NCBI RefSeq assembly: GCF_008364685.1
Contig: NZ_VTTL01000014.1
Span: 1-64,000, forward strand
Length of the DNA: 64,000 bases
From: Xanthobacter oligotrophicus
GTDB lineage: Bacteria; Pseudomonadota; Alphaproteobacteria; Rhizobiales; Xanthobacteraceae
Reading direction: 5' to 3'
In this document: in pieces, positions 34,033-42,945 of the stretch
Layout of the letters: each line of letters starts with the position of its first letter
Position numbering within the stretch: the stretch's first letter is position 1
Program-made: the position numbers and the translations under genes
The notes under the pieces: generated by a model
Database searches by the model: none
The model's input: only the letters and a program-made list of their open reading frames with translations
What the model was told of the DNA's origin: nothing

Positions 34033-37000
34033 TCAATATTTCAACGCGTTGAGCTCGGCGAGGAGCGCGCTTTCGGCATCGTCCTGCGGCTCGGCGGGGG
34101 GCGCGGCGGAGGCCTCCTCGCGCCAGGCCAGCACCTCCTCGGCAAGGTGGCGCACCAGGGCGTCGATGCTCGGATAATCGTAGGCAAGGGTGGCCTTGAG
34201 CAAGACGCCCAGATCCTTCTCCAGCGCCGCCTTGAGTTCCATGTTCATGAGGGAATCAAAGCCCATGTCCTCCAGCGGCCGCGCCGGGTCCACCGCCTCT
34301 GGCGCGGGAAATTCGAGTGCTGTGGCAACAAGTTGCCGGACATGAGCGCGCAGCAGGCGCGCCCGTTCCTCCGTCCCCGCCGCCTCCAGCCGGGCGCGGA
34401 ACGGCGGGGCCGCCGGCCCCCCATCCTGTGCCGGCATGGCGGCGGCGAACCCTGCCAAAAGTCCTGTTGGAGCAAGGCCTTTCCTCAGCCCGGCCTGCCA
34501 GCCGGTGGGCAGCACCGCCACATGCCCGGGGCGGCGTGCCATGAGCTGCCCCAGCACCGCCGCCCCGGCGGCGGGCGAGATCCGGCCCATGCCGTCGGAA
34601 TCCAGCGTTTGAGCCATTCCCGCCCCCTCCCACGGCCCCCAGTCGATGGCTTGCGCGGGCAGGCCAAGGCTGGCGCGATGCTCGGCGAGGGCGTCCAGGG
34701 CGGTGTTGGCGGCGGCGTAATTGGCCTGCCCCGGCAGCCCCAGCAGGCCGGACGCAGAAGCATAGAGAATGAACATTTCCAGGGGCTCGTCGAGGGTCGC
34801 CCGGTGCAGCAGCCACGCCGCCCGCAGCTTGGGCGGGAGCACGCGAGCGAAATGCGCCGGGCTCTGGTTCACCAGCAAGGCGTCGTCGAGCACGCCGGCG
34901 GCATGGATAAGTCCGCGCAGGGGCGGCATTTTTTCCCGCACGGCCGCCAGCAGACGGTCCACCTCTGCCGGCTCACCCACGTCCGCCCGGAAGACCTCCA
35001 CCCGCGCCCCGGTCCGGCGCAACGCCTCCACGGCCTCCCGCGCCGCCTCGCCCGGCGCGCTGCGGCCCACCAGGGCGATGCTGCGCGCGCCATGGCGCAC
35101 CAGCCAGGACGCCGCATGAAGGCCAAGTGCGCCAAGCCCACCGGTGACGAGGAAGGTCGCGTCACCCCGCACCATGTCGCCGGCCGGCGCCGCCGCCTGC
35201 CACAGCACGATCTTGCCCATGTGCCGCGCCCGGGCCATGTGCTGGAACGCCGCGCCGGCATCCTCAATACCGAACAGCTCGGAGCGCAGCGGCACCAGCG
35301 TGCCATCGGCAAGGCGAGCGAGCATCTCACCCATCATCTGCGCGATAAGGCCTTGGTCCTGCTTGATATCCCATAGGTCGAAGGGGTGGTAGGCGATGTT
35401 CCGGCCGAGCGCCGCCACATCGGCCGCGTTCCAGATGCCCATCTTGCCGATCTCGACGAAGCGGCCGCCATCGGCCAGCGCCGCGAAACTCTCGGCGATG
35501 GCTTCGCCGGAAAGGCTGTTCAGCACCACGTCCACGCCCCGCCCGCCGGTGCGACGGCGGATCTCATCGGCGAAGTCGGCGGTGCGCGAGTTGAACAGGT
35601 GGGTCACGCCATGGCGGCGCAGATGGCCCCATTTGGCGGGGCTGGCGGTGGCGAAGATTTCCGCCCCGGCCCGTTGCGCCACCTGGATCGCCGCCTGCCC
35701 GACGCCACCCGCCGCCGCGTGGATCAGCACCCGCTCGCCGCGCTTCAGCCCGGCCAGGCGGTCGAGGGCGTAATGGGCCGTGAGGAAGGCCAGCGGCAAG
35801 GTGGCCGCATCGCGGAACGACAGGCTCTCCGGCTTCGGCACCACGAACGCCGCCGGCACCCGCACACGCCCGGCAAGGCTGCCCACGGTGAGGCCGGCCA
35901 TCACCGGCATGTTCACGGCAAGGCCATCGACGCCCGGCCCCACGGCGGCGATGACGCCGGCGCATTCCAGCCCATAGGGCATGTTGTCGGCGCTGTCGGG
36001 CAACAGGCCCATGCCGTGCAGCACGTCGCGGAAATTGAGACCGCTCGCCACCACGTCGATGATGACTTCGCCGTCGCCGGGCGGACGGCCGTCGAACTGC
36101 GGGAGTTCAATGGGATGCTCCGGCTCGGCCGGGCGATCGGCCACCAGCCGTGCCGTGAAGCACGCGCCCCGGCGCAGAGCCAGGTCCTCGCCCGGCGGCG
36201 CGGCGACGAGGCAGGCGGCGAGATCGGCAAGCTCCGCCTCCCCCGCCTCGGGGTCGAGATCGATGCGGGTCTGGCCGAGGTCGGGATATTCCGCCGCCGC
36301 CACCCGCGACAGGCCCCACAGGCCGGCCTCCGCCACGCCGGTCACCGGCTCTCCCGCCACGCGCTGGGTGCCGTACGTCACCACATCCAACCGCAGCGTG
36401 GCGCGATGGACCGAGCGGCCCGCCGCCTGAACCAACCGCAGCAGGCCGATGTGGGAGGCCGGCACCTCCGCCGCGCCGGGATCGGCCGGCGTGGTCGCGA
36501 GATAGACCATATGGCAGCAGCCGTCCGGCGCCCTTGCCCGTACGTCGGAAATCCAGCCGGCGAGGGCATCCGCGCTGGAGGCCCATGGGGTTGGATGATC
36601 CGCCACCACCTGCCCACGTGCCGCCAGCGCATCCGCCAGTTGGCGCACCAGCGCCGCATCGTCGCCCATAAGCGCGAACAGGCGCGGCGCAGGCATGCCG
36701 GACAGGTCCGCCCGTTGCCAGCGCAGGCGCAGCAGTTCCGGTTGGGTGGCGAGGCCTTCGTCCTCCACGGCGGCGCCATGGGCGATCCGGGCGAAAGCCA
36801 CACCGTCGAGCTGCGCTACCAGTTGCCCCGCGCCATCGCGCAGGATCAGATCCACATGGCAGGTCCGCGCGGCGGGATCATCTCTCAAGCGCAGCGTCGA
36901 GGTAACCGCAGCGCCGGCCGGGGCGAACACCGCCACCCGCCCGATGCCCCTCGGCATCCAGGTCACGCCCGGCCCCAGTTGCGGCAGGATCGCGCTTGAG

Positions 37001-39876
37001 GCGACGAGGCACGCATCGAGAAGCGCGGGGTGGATGAGATAGTCGGCGGCGCTGCCGCTTTCCTTCGGCAGCTCCGCATGGGCAATGACGCCCTCCGCGA
37101 TCATCGCGAGGTCCTTCAGGCCGCGAAAGGCCGGGCGATAGTCGAAGCCGAACTGCGTCAGCCCGCCATAGATGGCCGCGCCCGGCGTGGGGGCGGTGGA
37201 GGCGGACAGGCCGGCGTCCCATGCCGGTTCAGGCGTCGGCGCGGAGGCGATGTTTGCAGTTGCATGAAGGGTCCAGACGCCGTCCGGGTCGCGCGCGAAC
37301 ACCTGCCATGCCCCATCGGCGCCGACGACAGTCTGCACCTCCACCCCGCCCCGGTCGGGCAGCAGCAGCGGCCGAAGGATCGCCAGATCCTCTACCCCGG
37401 CGCCGGACCCCAGAGCGGCCCACCCGTTCTGCAGCGCGACCTCGGCGAAGGCGGCCATGGGGAAGGTCGCCCGGCCGCCGAACCGGTGGTCGAGCAGGAA
37501 GCACAGCCGTTCGCCGCCGAGGGTAAGATTGAAGCGCACCTCGTCGCGTCCGGCGAGGTCAACGCGGCTGCCGGCAAGGCCGCGTGGCGCATGCGCCGAA
37601 ACCGTATCAGGGCGGGGGATGAAACAGGTGGCGCGCTCGAACGGATATGTGGGCAGCGACAGCCGCCGGAGCGGCGCGTCCACCGCCGCCCAATCCGGAT
37701 CGAGCCCCGCCAGATGCGCGGCGGCAAGACGCGGGGCAATGTCCGCCCAAACGGCTCCGGAGGGCGCGATGGGGATCACGAACGTGTCCGGCGCCGCTTC
37801 CGCCGCCTGGGCGGGGGCGCTCGTCAGCTGGGCCCACCAGTAAGCAGGGCTGGTGACCTCGGCGGCAACCTCGCGGCCGAGCAGGCCCGACACCAGGGGC
37901 ACCGTGGGCGGCTTCAGGGCGAGGCCGCGCGCGGCGGCGATGAAATCGAGCCGCCCTGCCTCCACATCGGCGCGCCCCAGCGCCGCCTGCCGGGCGCGCA
38001 GCAGGACGCCGGCATCTGCCAGCGAGAGGACGTCAGCAAGGCATGCGGCGACCACCTCGCCGGCCCCCTGTCCGACGATGCGGTCGGGAACCACGCCCCA
38101 GCTGCGCCACAGGGCAGCCAGCGCATAGGCCCTCACGAAAGCCGCCACCGGGCCGGACGGCGCAGGCGGAAGGCCCGCTTCAGTGCAGGACGCGACCGCG
38201 GCGGCGAAGGCCGGATCGCTCGCCATCAGGGCGCGAGCGCCATCGGAAGGCAGGCCGTCGCCATCGGCGCAGGCAAACAGCACCTGCGGCCGGCGCGCCG
38301 GCGCGATGGCGATGTCCGCCAAATGCTCCAGCTTGCCGGCCAGTTCTCCAATGCCGGCGAACGCCACGGCGGCGCGCACCGGAAAGCGGCCGCGCCCGGC
38401 ATTCAGGGTCAGCGCCACCGCGCCGGGATCGGCCTCAGGCCGCCTCGCGAGACCCTGCGCCTGCCGGGCCGCCAGCGCCCGCAGCGCCGACTCGCTCTTG
38501 GCGGACAGGGCGGCGATGTAGCCGGACCGGCGCGGTACGGGCGCTTCCGCCAACGCCGGCGCGGCTTCCAGGATCACATGGGCATTGGTGCCGCTCATGC
38601 CGAAGGCGCTCACCGCGCCGCGCAACGGCCCATCGGCCGAGAAAGCGACGGGTGCGGTGGGCACGCAGAGGCCGAGGGCGTCCCACGGGACATAAGGGTT
38701 GGGGGCCGAGAAATGCAGGTTCGGCGGCACTTCCCCATGACACAGCGCCAGTACCACCTTGAGGAAGCCCGCCACCCCGGCGGCCGCTTCCAGATGGCCG
38801 AAATTGGTCTTCGCCGATCCCACCAGCAACGGCGCGGCGCGATCCGCCCCATAGACGGCGCCCAGCGCGCGCAATTCGATAGGGTCGCCCAGAATGGTCC
38901 CGGTGCCGTGGGCCTCCACGAAGCCGACCGAGCGGGCGGGGATGCCGGCGTCTGCCAGCGCGGCGCGGATCACCGCCTGCTGTGCGGCACCGTTGGGCGC
39001 GGAAATGCCGTTGCTGCGCCCGTCATGATTCACCGCCGAGCCCCGGATCACCGCCAGGACAGGATCGCCGTCGCGCACCGCGTCATCAAGCCGGCGCAGG
39101 GCCACCACGCCACAGCCCTCGCCCCGCACGAAGCCATCGGCATCGGCGCTGAAGGTACGGCAGCGCCCGGTGGGCGAGAGCGCCTTCATCTGGCACAGCC
39201 CCAGCGTGATCTGTGGCGACAGGATGAGGTTGACCCCGCCCGCCAGCGCCCGGTCGCACTCCCCCGCCCGCAGGCTGCGGCAGGCAAGATGGATGGCGAG
39301 CAAGGAGGAAGCGCAGGCCGCATCCAGCGCCATGGCGGGGCCGTGAAGGTCCAGCGCATAGGCGATGCGGCCGGCGGCGAGGCTGCGCATCATGGCAAGG
39401 CCGGCATGGCCGTCGATCTGGTCCGCCGCGCGGCGATAGAGCCGCTCCTGGGTATAATCGTCGGAATAGATGCCGACGAACACGCCGGTGCTCGACCCGG
39501 CCAAAGCCTGCGGCGACCAGGCGGCGCGCTCCACCGCCTCCCATGCCACTTCCAGCAGCAAGCGGTGCTGCGGGTCCATGGACGCCGCCTCGCGCGGTGA
39601 GATGCCGAAGAAGCTGGCGTCGAAGCCCGCGATGTCGTCGAGGCTGGCCATGTCCCGCGCATAGGCCCGGCCGGCACTGGGATCGTCCACGTCCCAGCGG
39701 TCGGCGGGCACGGGGCGCACCGCGTCGCGCCCCTCGTGCAGCAGACGCCAGTAAGCGTCCAGATCGTTGGCGCCACCGGGAAAACGGCAGCCGGCGGCGA
39801 CAATGGCGATAGGCTCCCCCTGGGCGGAAGCCCGAGCCTGCGAGAGGCCGTCGCGCAATGTCAGGGGCTCCGCCAT
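34033..39876 (-). CDS. PKS1: KS-AT0-DH-ER-KR-ACP with inactive AT
   Basis: A 1947-residue type I PKS, the first extension module. KS is intact (DAACASS near 184, HGTGTILGD, TNFGHLEA). The AT region is short (about 520-760), and its active-site motif reads GQGAGE near 605 where GHSxGE is expected, so the nucleophilic Ser is Gly. DH has DHRFGGRATFP near 796, but the second motif is DACLV rather than DxxxQ/H. ER has LIHAAAGGVG near 1385. KR has FLVTGGLGALG near 1578, LDD (B-type) and YASASG...NYAAAN. ACP has MGFDSL near 1873. The malonyl unit must come from another AT, such as PKS2, PKS3 or FabD. It begins 7 bp after the ligase stop. Confidence 0.95.
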   Translation of the reverse strand: MAEPLTLRDGLSQARASAQGEPIAIVAAGCRFPGGANDLDAYWRLLHEGRDAVRPVPADRWDVDDPSAGRAYARDMASLDDIAGFDASFFGISPREAASMDPQHRLLLEVAWEAVERAAWSPQALAGSSTGVFVGIYSDDYTQERLYRRAADQIDGHAGLAMMRSLAAGRIAYALDLHGPAMALDAACASSLLAIHLACRSLRAGECDRALAGGVNLILSPQITLGLCQMKALSPTGRCRTFSADADGFVRGEGCGVVALRRLDDAVRDGDPVLAVIRGSAVNHDGRSNGISAPNGAAQQAVIRAALADAGIPARSVGFVEAHGTGTILGDPIELRALGAVYGADRAAPLLVGSAKTNFGHLEAAAGVAGFLKVVLALCHGEVPPNLHFSAPNPYVPWDALGLCVPTAPVAFSADGPLRGAVSAFGMSGTNAHVILEAAPALAEAPVPRRSGYIAALSAKSESALRALAARQAQGLARRPEADPGAVALTLNAGRGRFPVRAAVAFAGIGELAGKLEHLADIAIAPARRPQVLFACADGDGLPSDGARALMASDPAFAAAVASCTEAGLPPAPSGPVAAFVRAYALAALWRSWGVVPDRIVGQGAGEVVAACLADVLSLADAGVLLRARQAALGRADVEAGRLDFIAAARGLALKPPTVPLVSGLLGREVAAEVTSPAYWWAQLTSAPAQAAEAAPDTFVIPIAPSGAVWADIAPRLAAAHLAGLDPDWAAVDAPLRRLSLPTYPFERATCFIPRPDTVSAHAPRGLAGSRVDLAGRDEVRFNLTLGGERLCFLLDHRFGGRATFPMAAFAEVALQNGWAALGSGAGVEDLAILRPLLLPDRGGVEVQTVVGADGAWQVFARDPDGVWTLHATANIASAPTPEPAWDAGLSASTAPTPGAAIYGGLTQFGFDYRPAFRGLKDLAMIAEGVIAHAELPKESGSAADYLIHPALLDACLVASSAILPQLGPGVTWMPRGIGRVAVFAPAGAAVTSTLRLRDDPAARTCHVDLILRDGAGQLVAQLDGVAFARIAHGAAVEDEGLATQPELLRLRWQRADLSGMPAPRLFALMGDDAALVRQLADALAARGQVVADHPTPWASSADALAGWISDVRARAPDGCCHMVYLATTPADPGAAEVPASHIGLLRLVQAAGRSVHRATLRLDVVTYGTQRVAGEPVTGVAEAGLWGLSRVAAAEYPDLGQTRIDLDPEAGEAELADLAACLVAAPPGEDLALRRGACFTARLVADRPAEPEHPIELPQFDGRPPGDGEVIIDVVASGLNFRDVLHGMGLLPDSADNMPYGLECAGVIAAVGPGVDGLAVNMPVMAGLTVGSLAGRVRVPAAFVVPKPESLSFRDAATLPLAFLTAHYALDRLAGLKRGERVLIHAAAGGVGQAAIQVAQRAGAEIFATASPAKWGHLRRHGVTHLFNSRTADFADEIRRRTGGRGVDVVLNSLSGEAIAESFAALADGGRFVEIGKMGIWNAADVAALGRNIAYHPFDLWDIKQDQGLIAQMMGEMLARLADGTLVPLRSELFGIEDAGAAFQHMARARHMGKIVLWQAAAPAGDMVRGDATFLVTGGLGALGLHAASWLVRHGARSIALVGRSAPGEAAREAVEALRRTGARVEVFRADVGEPAEVDRLLAAVREKMPPLRGLIHAAGVLDDALLVNQSPAHFARVLPPKLRAAWLLHRATLDEPLEMFILYASASGLLGLPGQANYAAANTALDALAEHRASLGLPAQAIDWGPWEGAGMAQTLDSDGMGRISPAAGAAVLGQLMARRPGHVAVLPTGWQAGLRKGLAPTGLLAGFAAAMPAQDGGPAAPPFRARLEAAGTEERARLLRAHVRQLVATALEFPAPEAVDPARPLEDMGFDSLMNMELKAALEKDLGVLLKATLAYDYPSIDALVRHLAEEVLAWREEASAAPPAEPQDDAESALLAELNALKY

Positions 39877-39883
39877 GGCCTGG

Positions 39884-41629
39884 CTATGTCGCCACGGGAA
39901 CGGCGCAGGCCCCGGCGGAGGCGGCGACGGGTTCGCTCAGGCGCGCCAGTAGCCCGGCGAGGGTGGACGCCTCCCACACCACGGTCAGGTCCACGGGACG
40001 ACCGAGCGGCGCGGCCAGCTCCCGCGCCAGCGCGACGCCCAGCACCGAATCCAGCCCGTATTCGGCGAAAGCGCGATCGCGCTCGATGGCGCCGGGGGAC
40101 AGGTTGAGATGACGGCCGAGCCAGTCGCGCACCCAGGCTTCAAGGCGGAACCCTTCGAGATCCGCGCCGCGCGCCTGGTCTTGAGCCGCCGGCCGGGCGG
40201 CGGCGGCGCGCAGCTCGCGCTTCAGGATCTTGCCCGTGGGGTTGCGCGGCAGGGCATCCACAAAGGCGAAGGCGGTGGGCACTTTGTAGGCTGCGAGGGT
40301 GCGCCGGCAGATCGCCTCCAGCTCCTGCGCGCCGACAGCGGCGCCGGGCTTCAGGACCACATTGGCCCAGACCTCCTCGCCGAGGAACGGGTCGGCGACG
40401 CCATACACCGCCGCCTCGGCCACGGCGGGGTGGCTGTACAGCGCATTCTCCACCTCGGCGGGATAGACATTGCGGCCGCCGACGATGATGAGGTCCGTCA
40501 GCCGGTCCTCCACTGAGAGATAGCCGTCGGCATCCAGCCGGCCGATGTCGCCGGTGTGCAGCCAGCCCTGACGGATGGCCTTCGCAGTATCCTCCGGTCG
40601 GTTCAGGTAGCCCAGCATGACGTTGCGGCCGCGCAGCACGATCTCCCCCGCCTCGCCCGGCGGCAGCTCGCGGCCATCGGCGGGATCGACGATGCGCAGG
40701 TCCACGCCTTCGATGGCGGTGCCGACCTTGCCGCGCCGCAGATTGTGGGTGTGGTTGTAGGTGGCGAAGGGCGAGCACTCGGTCTGGCCGTAGCCTTGAT
40801 GGATGGGTAGGCCCATGTGCCGGTGCCAGCGCCCCTCCACCTCCAGCGGCAGGGGGGCGGCGGCGGAAAACCAGTAGCGCACGGCGGGACAGTCGGCCGG
40901 CGTGATGCGGCCTTCCAGCGCGAGGAAGGTGGTGGGGACGCCGAACACCATGGTCACGCCATCCGTGCGCAGCGATTGAAGCACCGCCGCGCGGTCGAAC
41001 CGGCGCTGGAGCACCACGCAGGCGCCGGCGAAGAGGCCCGGCAAAAGGATGGCGTTCTGACCGAAGCAATGGTGCAGCGGCAGGAACAAGAGCAGCCGGT
41101 CGGCGCCGGTGACACCCATGTAGCGCACCTTGGAGCGGGCGGTGAACGCCACGTTGCCGTGCGACAGCATCACCCCCTTGGGCCGCCCCGATGTGCCGGA
41201 GGAATAGACGACGACGGCGGGATGCTCGTCCGCCACATCCTCCACCGCCCATGCCCCGGCGGCGGCGGTCCCGGCATCGAGCACGGGCAGGCCGCTGAGG
41301 GACAGCCGCGCGGCCACATCCCCCTCCGCCAGGGCAAGCCGGCATGCGCTGTCGGCGAGGATGAAGGCGGTTTCGGCTTCCGCGAGCATGGGATTGATGC
41401 AGACCGCCACGGCCCCGAGGCTCAGCACGCCAAGGTAGCTGGCGACGAAGTCTGGCCCATTGGGCAGCACCAGCGCGACGAAATCCCCGCGCCCGATGCC
41501 TTCGGCCTGAAGCCGGGCGCGCACGCCGGCGGCCCGGGCCCGGACATGGGCATAGGACTGAGTCGCGCCGTCGAACAACAGGCAGGGCCTGTCGCCGGGC
41601 ATGTGGGCGAAAATGCTGGCGACGTTCAA
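39884..41629 (-). CDS. Acyl/aryl-AMP ligase fused to an ACP (starter loading)
   Basis: A 581-residue loading protein. An AMP-forming acyl-CoA-synthetase-like domain spans about 1-490, with VVYSSGTSGRPKGV near 140, YGQTECSPF, WLHTGDIG, and the A10-type lysine in PRNPTGKILKRE. An ACP with YGLDSV (4'-phosphopantetheine Ser) lies at about 505-565. It should adenylate a carboxylic acid and load it on its own ACP for PKS1. The ligase part is closer to 4-coumarate/long-chain acyl ligases than to amino-acid A domains. With an ammonia-lyase gene nearby, a cinnamate-type acid is a plausible starter; a fatty acid is the alternative. The start is a TTG at 41629 with GGGGGC 6 nt upstream; ATG 41602 would cut the N-terminal helix. 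It is the first gene of the main operon. Confidence 0.9.
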   Translation of the reverse strand: MNVASIFAHMPGDRPCLLFDGATQSYAHVRARAAGVRARLQAEGIGRGDFVALVLPNGPDFVASYLGVLSLGAVAVCINPMLAEAETAFILADSACRLALAEGDVAARLSLSGLPVLDAGTAAAGAWAVEDVADEHPAVVVYSSGTSGRPKGVMLSHGNVAFTARSKVRYMGVTGADRLLLFLPLHHCFGQNAILLPGLFAGACVVLQRRFDRAAVLQSLRTDGVTMVFGVPTTFLALEGRITPADCPAVRYWFSAAAPLPLEVEGRWHRHMGLPIHQGYGQTECSPFATYNHTHNLRRGKVGTAIEGVDLRIVDPADGRELPPGEAGEIVLRGRNVMLGYLNRPEDTAKAIRQGWLHTGDIGRLDADGYLSVEDRLTDLIIVGGRNVYPAEVENALYSHPAVAEAAVYGVADPFLGEEVWANVVLKPGAAVGAQELEAICRRTLAAYKVPTAFAFVDALPRNPTGKILKRELRAAAARPAAQDQARGADLEGFRLEAWVRDWLGRHLNLSPGAIERDRAFAEYGLDSVLGVALARELAAPLGRPVDLTVVWEASTLAGLLARLSEPVAASAGACAVPVAT

Positions 41630-41866
41630 GAAATCGCCCCCGATCTAGACGTTCGATCCCAAGAAAATGTCTTTTAACTCAAGTTGTTATCATTTTACAG
41701 CAACGCTACAAACCGGCCACGCCGGCGTCAAGCGACACACATCGTGCACAGACCGCACCACGCCTGTTCCATCCTGGCGGACCAGCTCTGTCTACCCCGC
41801 CCGTGCCCCCTTTGGGATGAGGACGAATGTCAAGGCGTGGGCGCGCCATCGACACGCCCCGGCGGG
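41630..41866 (-). promoter_or_regulatory. Probable promoter region of the PKS/NRPS operon
   Basis: A 237-bp gap between the type II thioesterase gene and the loading-ligase gene. It contains the only clearly AT-rich patch inside the cluster (about 41650-41715). On the minus strand, TTGTAG and TTGCTG could serve as -35 boxes with AT-rich sequence 16-19 bp further on (TAACAA, GTTAAA). I cannot choose between them. Its position suggests that the 38-kb operon starts here. Confidence 0.4.
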
Positions 41867-42643
41867 TCAAGACAGGGCTTCCCCATGAGTCGCTCGATGG
41901 GTCATCTGACACACAGATTCCAGGGCCCGCAGCAGCGGCATGCGATGGTCATTCAAATAAAAATGATCACCCGCATACATCCTCAGGCTGAACCCGGAGG
42001 TCGAGTGTCGCGACCAAGCCCGCAAATCCTCTTCCGGGATCGAATCCCCCACGCCGCCGAAGGCATGGATGGGACAATCGAAAGCCTGCGCCTCCCGGAA
42101 ACGGTAGGTTTCAACCGCCTTGAGATCGGCTCGGATCACCGGCAGCAGCAGGTCCAGCAGTTCGCGATCCCCCAGCACCACGTCGGGCGTCCCGTTCAGG
42201 GCGCGCAGTTCGCCGATGAGCTCGGCCTCGGACAGCAGGTGCAGCGGTGGACGGGACGGCGGCAAATGGGGCGCGCGGCGCGCCGACACGAACAGCGCCG
42301 CCGGCATCAAGGCCCCCCGCGCCCTCAGCCGCCGCAGGGTTTCAAAGGCGAGGAGCGCGCCCATGCTGTGGCCGAACAAGGCGTAAGGCAAATCGAGCCG
42401 ACGCACCATCGCATCGGCCAGCCCCTGCGCCATCTCGTCCATGGTCTGGAACGGCGCCTCGCGGATCCGCCCGCCGTGGCCCGGCAGTTGGACCGGCACC
42501 ACCTCGATGGCGGGATCGATGGCCGCCTGCCATGAAGAATAAGCGCTTGCATTGCCGCCCGCGAAGGGAAGGCAGAACAGGCGAAGCCGACGCACGCCCC
42601 GCGTCGTGCCCCCCAGAAACCAGGGTGACGGTTCGGCAGTCAT
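41867..42643 (-). CDS. Type II thioesterase (GrsT/RifR-like)
   Basis: A 258-residue external thioesterase of PKS/NRPS systems. Visible are LFCLPFAGGNASAYSSW near residue 22, the nucleophile elbow GHSMGA, FGGVGDSIP carrying the Asp, and GDHFYL carrying the His. These enzymes hydrolyse misprimed or stalled acyl groups from carrier proteins and so keep assembly lines running. It is encoded on the same strand just upstream of the operon, separated by 237 bp. It is probably expressed from its own start in the 42644-42945 region and may also feed read-through into the operon. No clear Shine-Dalgarno sequence precedes ATG 42643. Confidence 0.93.
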   Translation of the reverse strand: MTAEPSPWFLGGTTRGVRRLRLFCLPFAGGNASAYSSWQAAIDPAIEVVPVQLPGHGGRIREAPFQTMDEMAQGLADAMVRRLDLPYALFGHSMGALLAFETLRRLRARGALMPAALFVSARRAPHLPPSRPPLHLLSEAELIGELRALNGTPDVVLGDRELLDLLLPVIRADLKAVETYRFREAQAFDCPIHAFGGVGDSIPEEDLRAWSRHSTSGFSLRMYAGDHFYLNDHRMPLLRALESVCQMTHRATHGEALS

Positions 42644-42945
42644 CTGACGGCAACAGAAGGGAGGGTGACGGCGGTATAATATTGCAACGCGAGCCCCTGG
42701 CTTTCCGGACGGTCATCGCAAATCCTGCGGCTCGGACGGCCCTTCGGTGCCACCGATTTGCCCACAGATGAACAGATATCCCCGCCGCCGATCACACCGC
42801 AACGCAATCTTGGCCCCGGCCGCCCGATGTCGCGTTCTCCATCTCTGATTTAGAGCGCGATTCACCGCGCAAACTGGTTCAATTTGCTCGGATCGCGCTC
42901 TAGTCTCGCGCCCCAGGCCGCGCCGCATCGAGTGAATCAAGCCCT
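42644..42945. other. Divergent intergenic region between thioesterase and ammonia-lyase genes
   Basis: 302 bp holding the divergent control signals of the minus-strand thioesterase and the plus-strand lyase. It includes the palindrome at 42851-42902. I see no open frame with a ribosome binding site and no convincing -35/-10 pair. Confidence 0.5.
42851..42902. repeat. Intergenic palindrome (TAGAGCGCGAT ... ATCGCGCTCTA)
   Basis: Perfect 11-bp inverted arms at 42851-42861 and 42892-42902, separated by 30 bp. The arms resemble the dispersed palindromic elements common between genes of Rhizobiales. As RNA it would form a stable hairpin. Related TAGAGC-bounded palindromes occur at 46221-46261 and 57531-57560. 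Confidence 0.75.

Noticed and set aside
34033-39876. Reading the whole cluster as a trans-AT PKS
   Set aside because: PKS2 and PKS3 carry intact cis ATs and no free-standing AT gene is present; only PKS1 has a dead AT.
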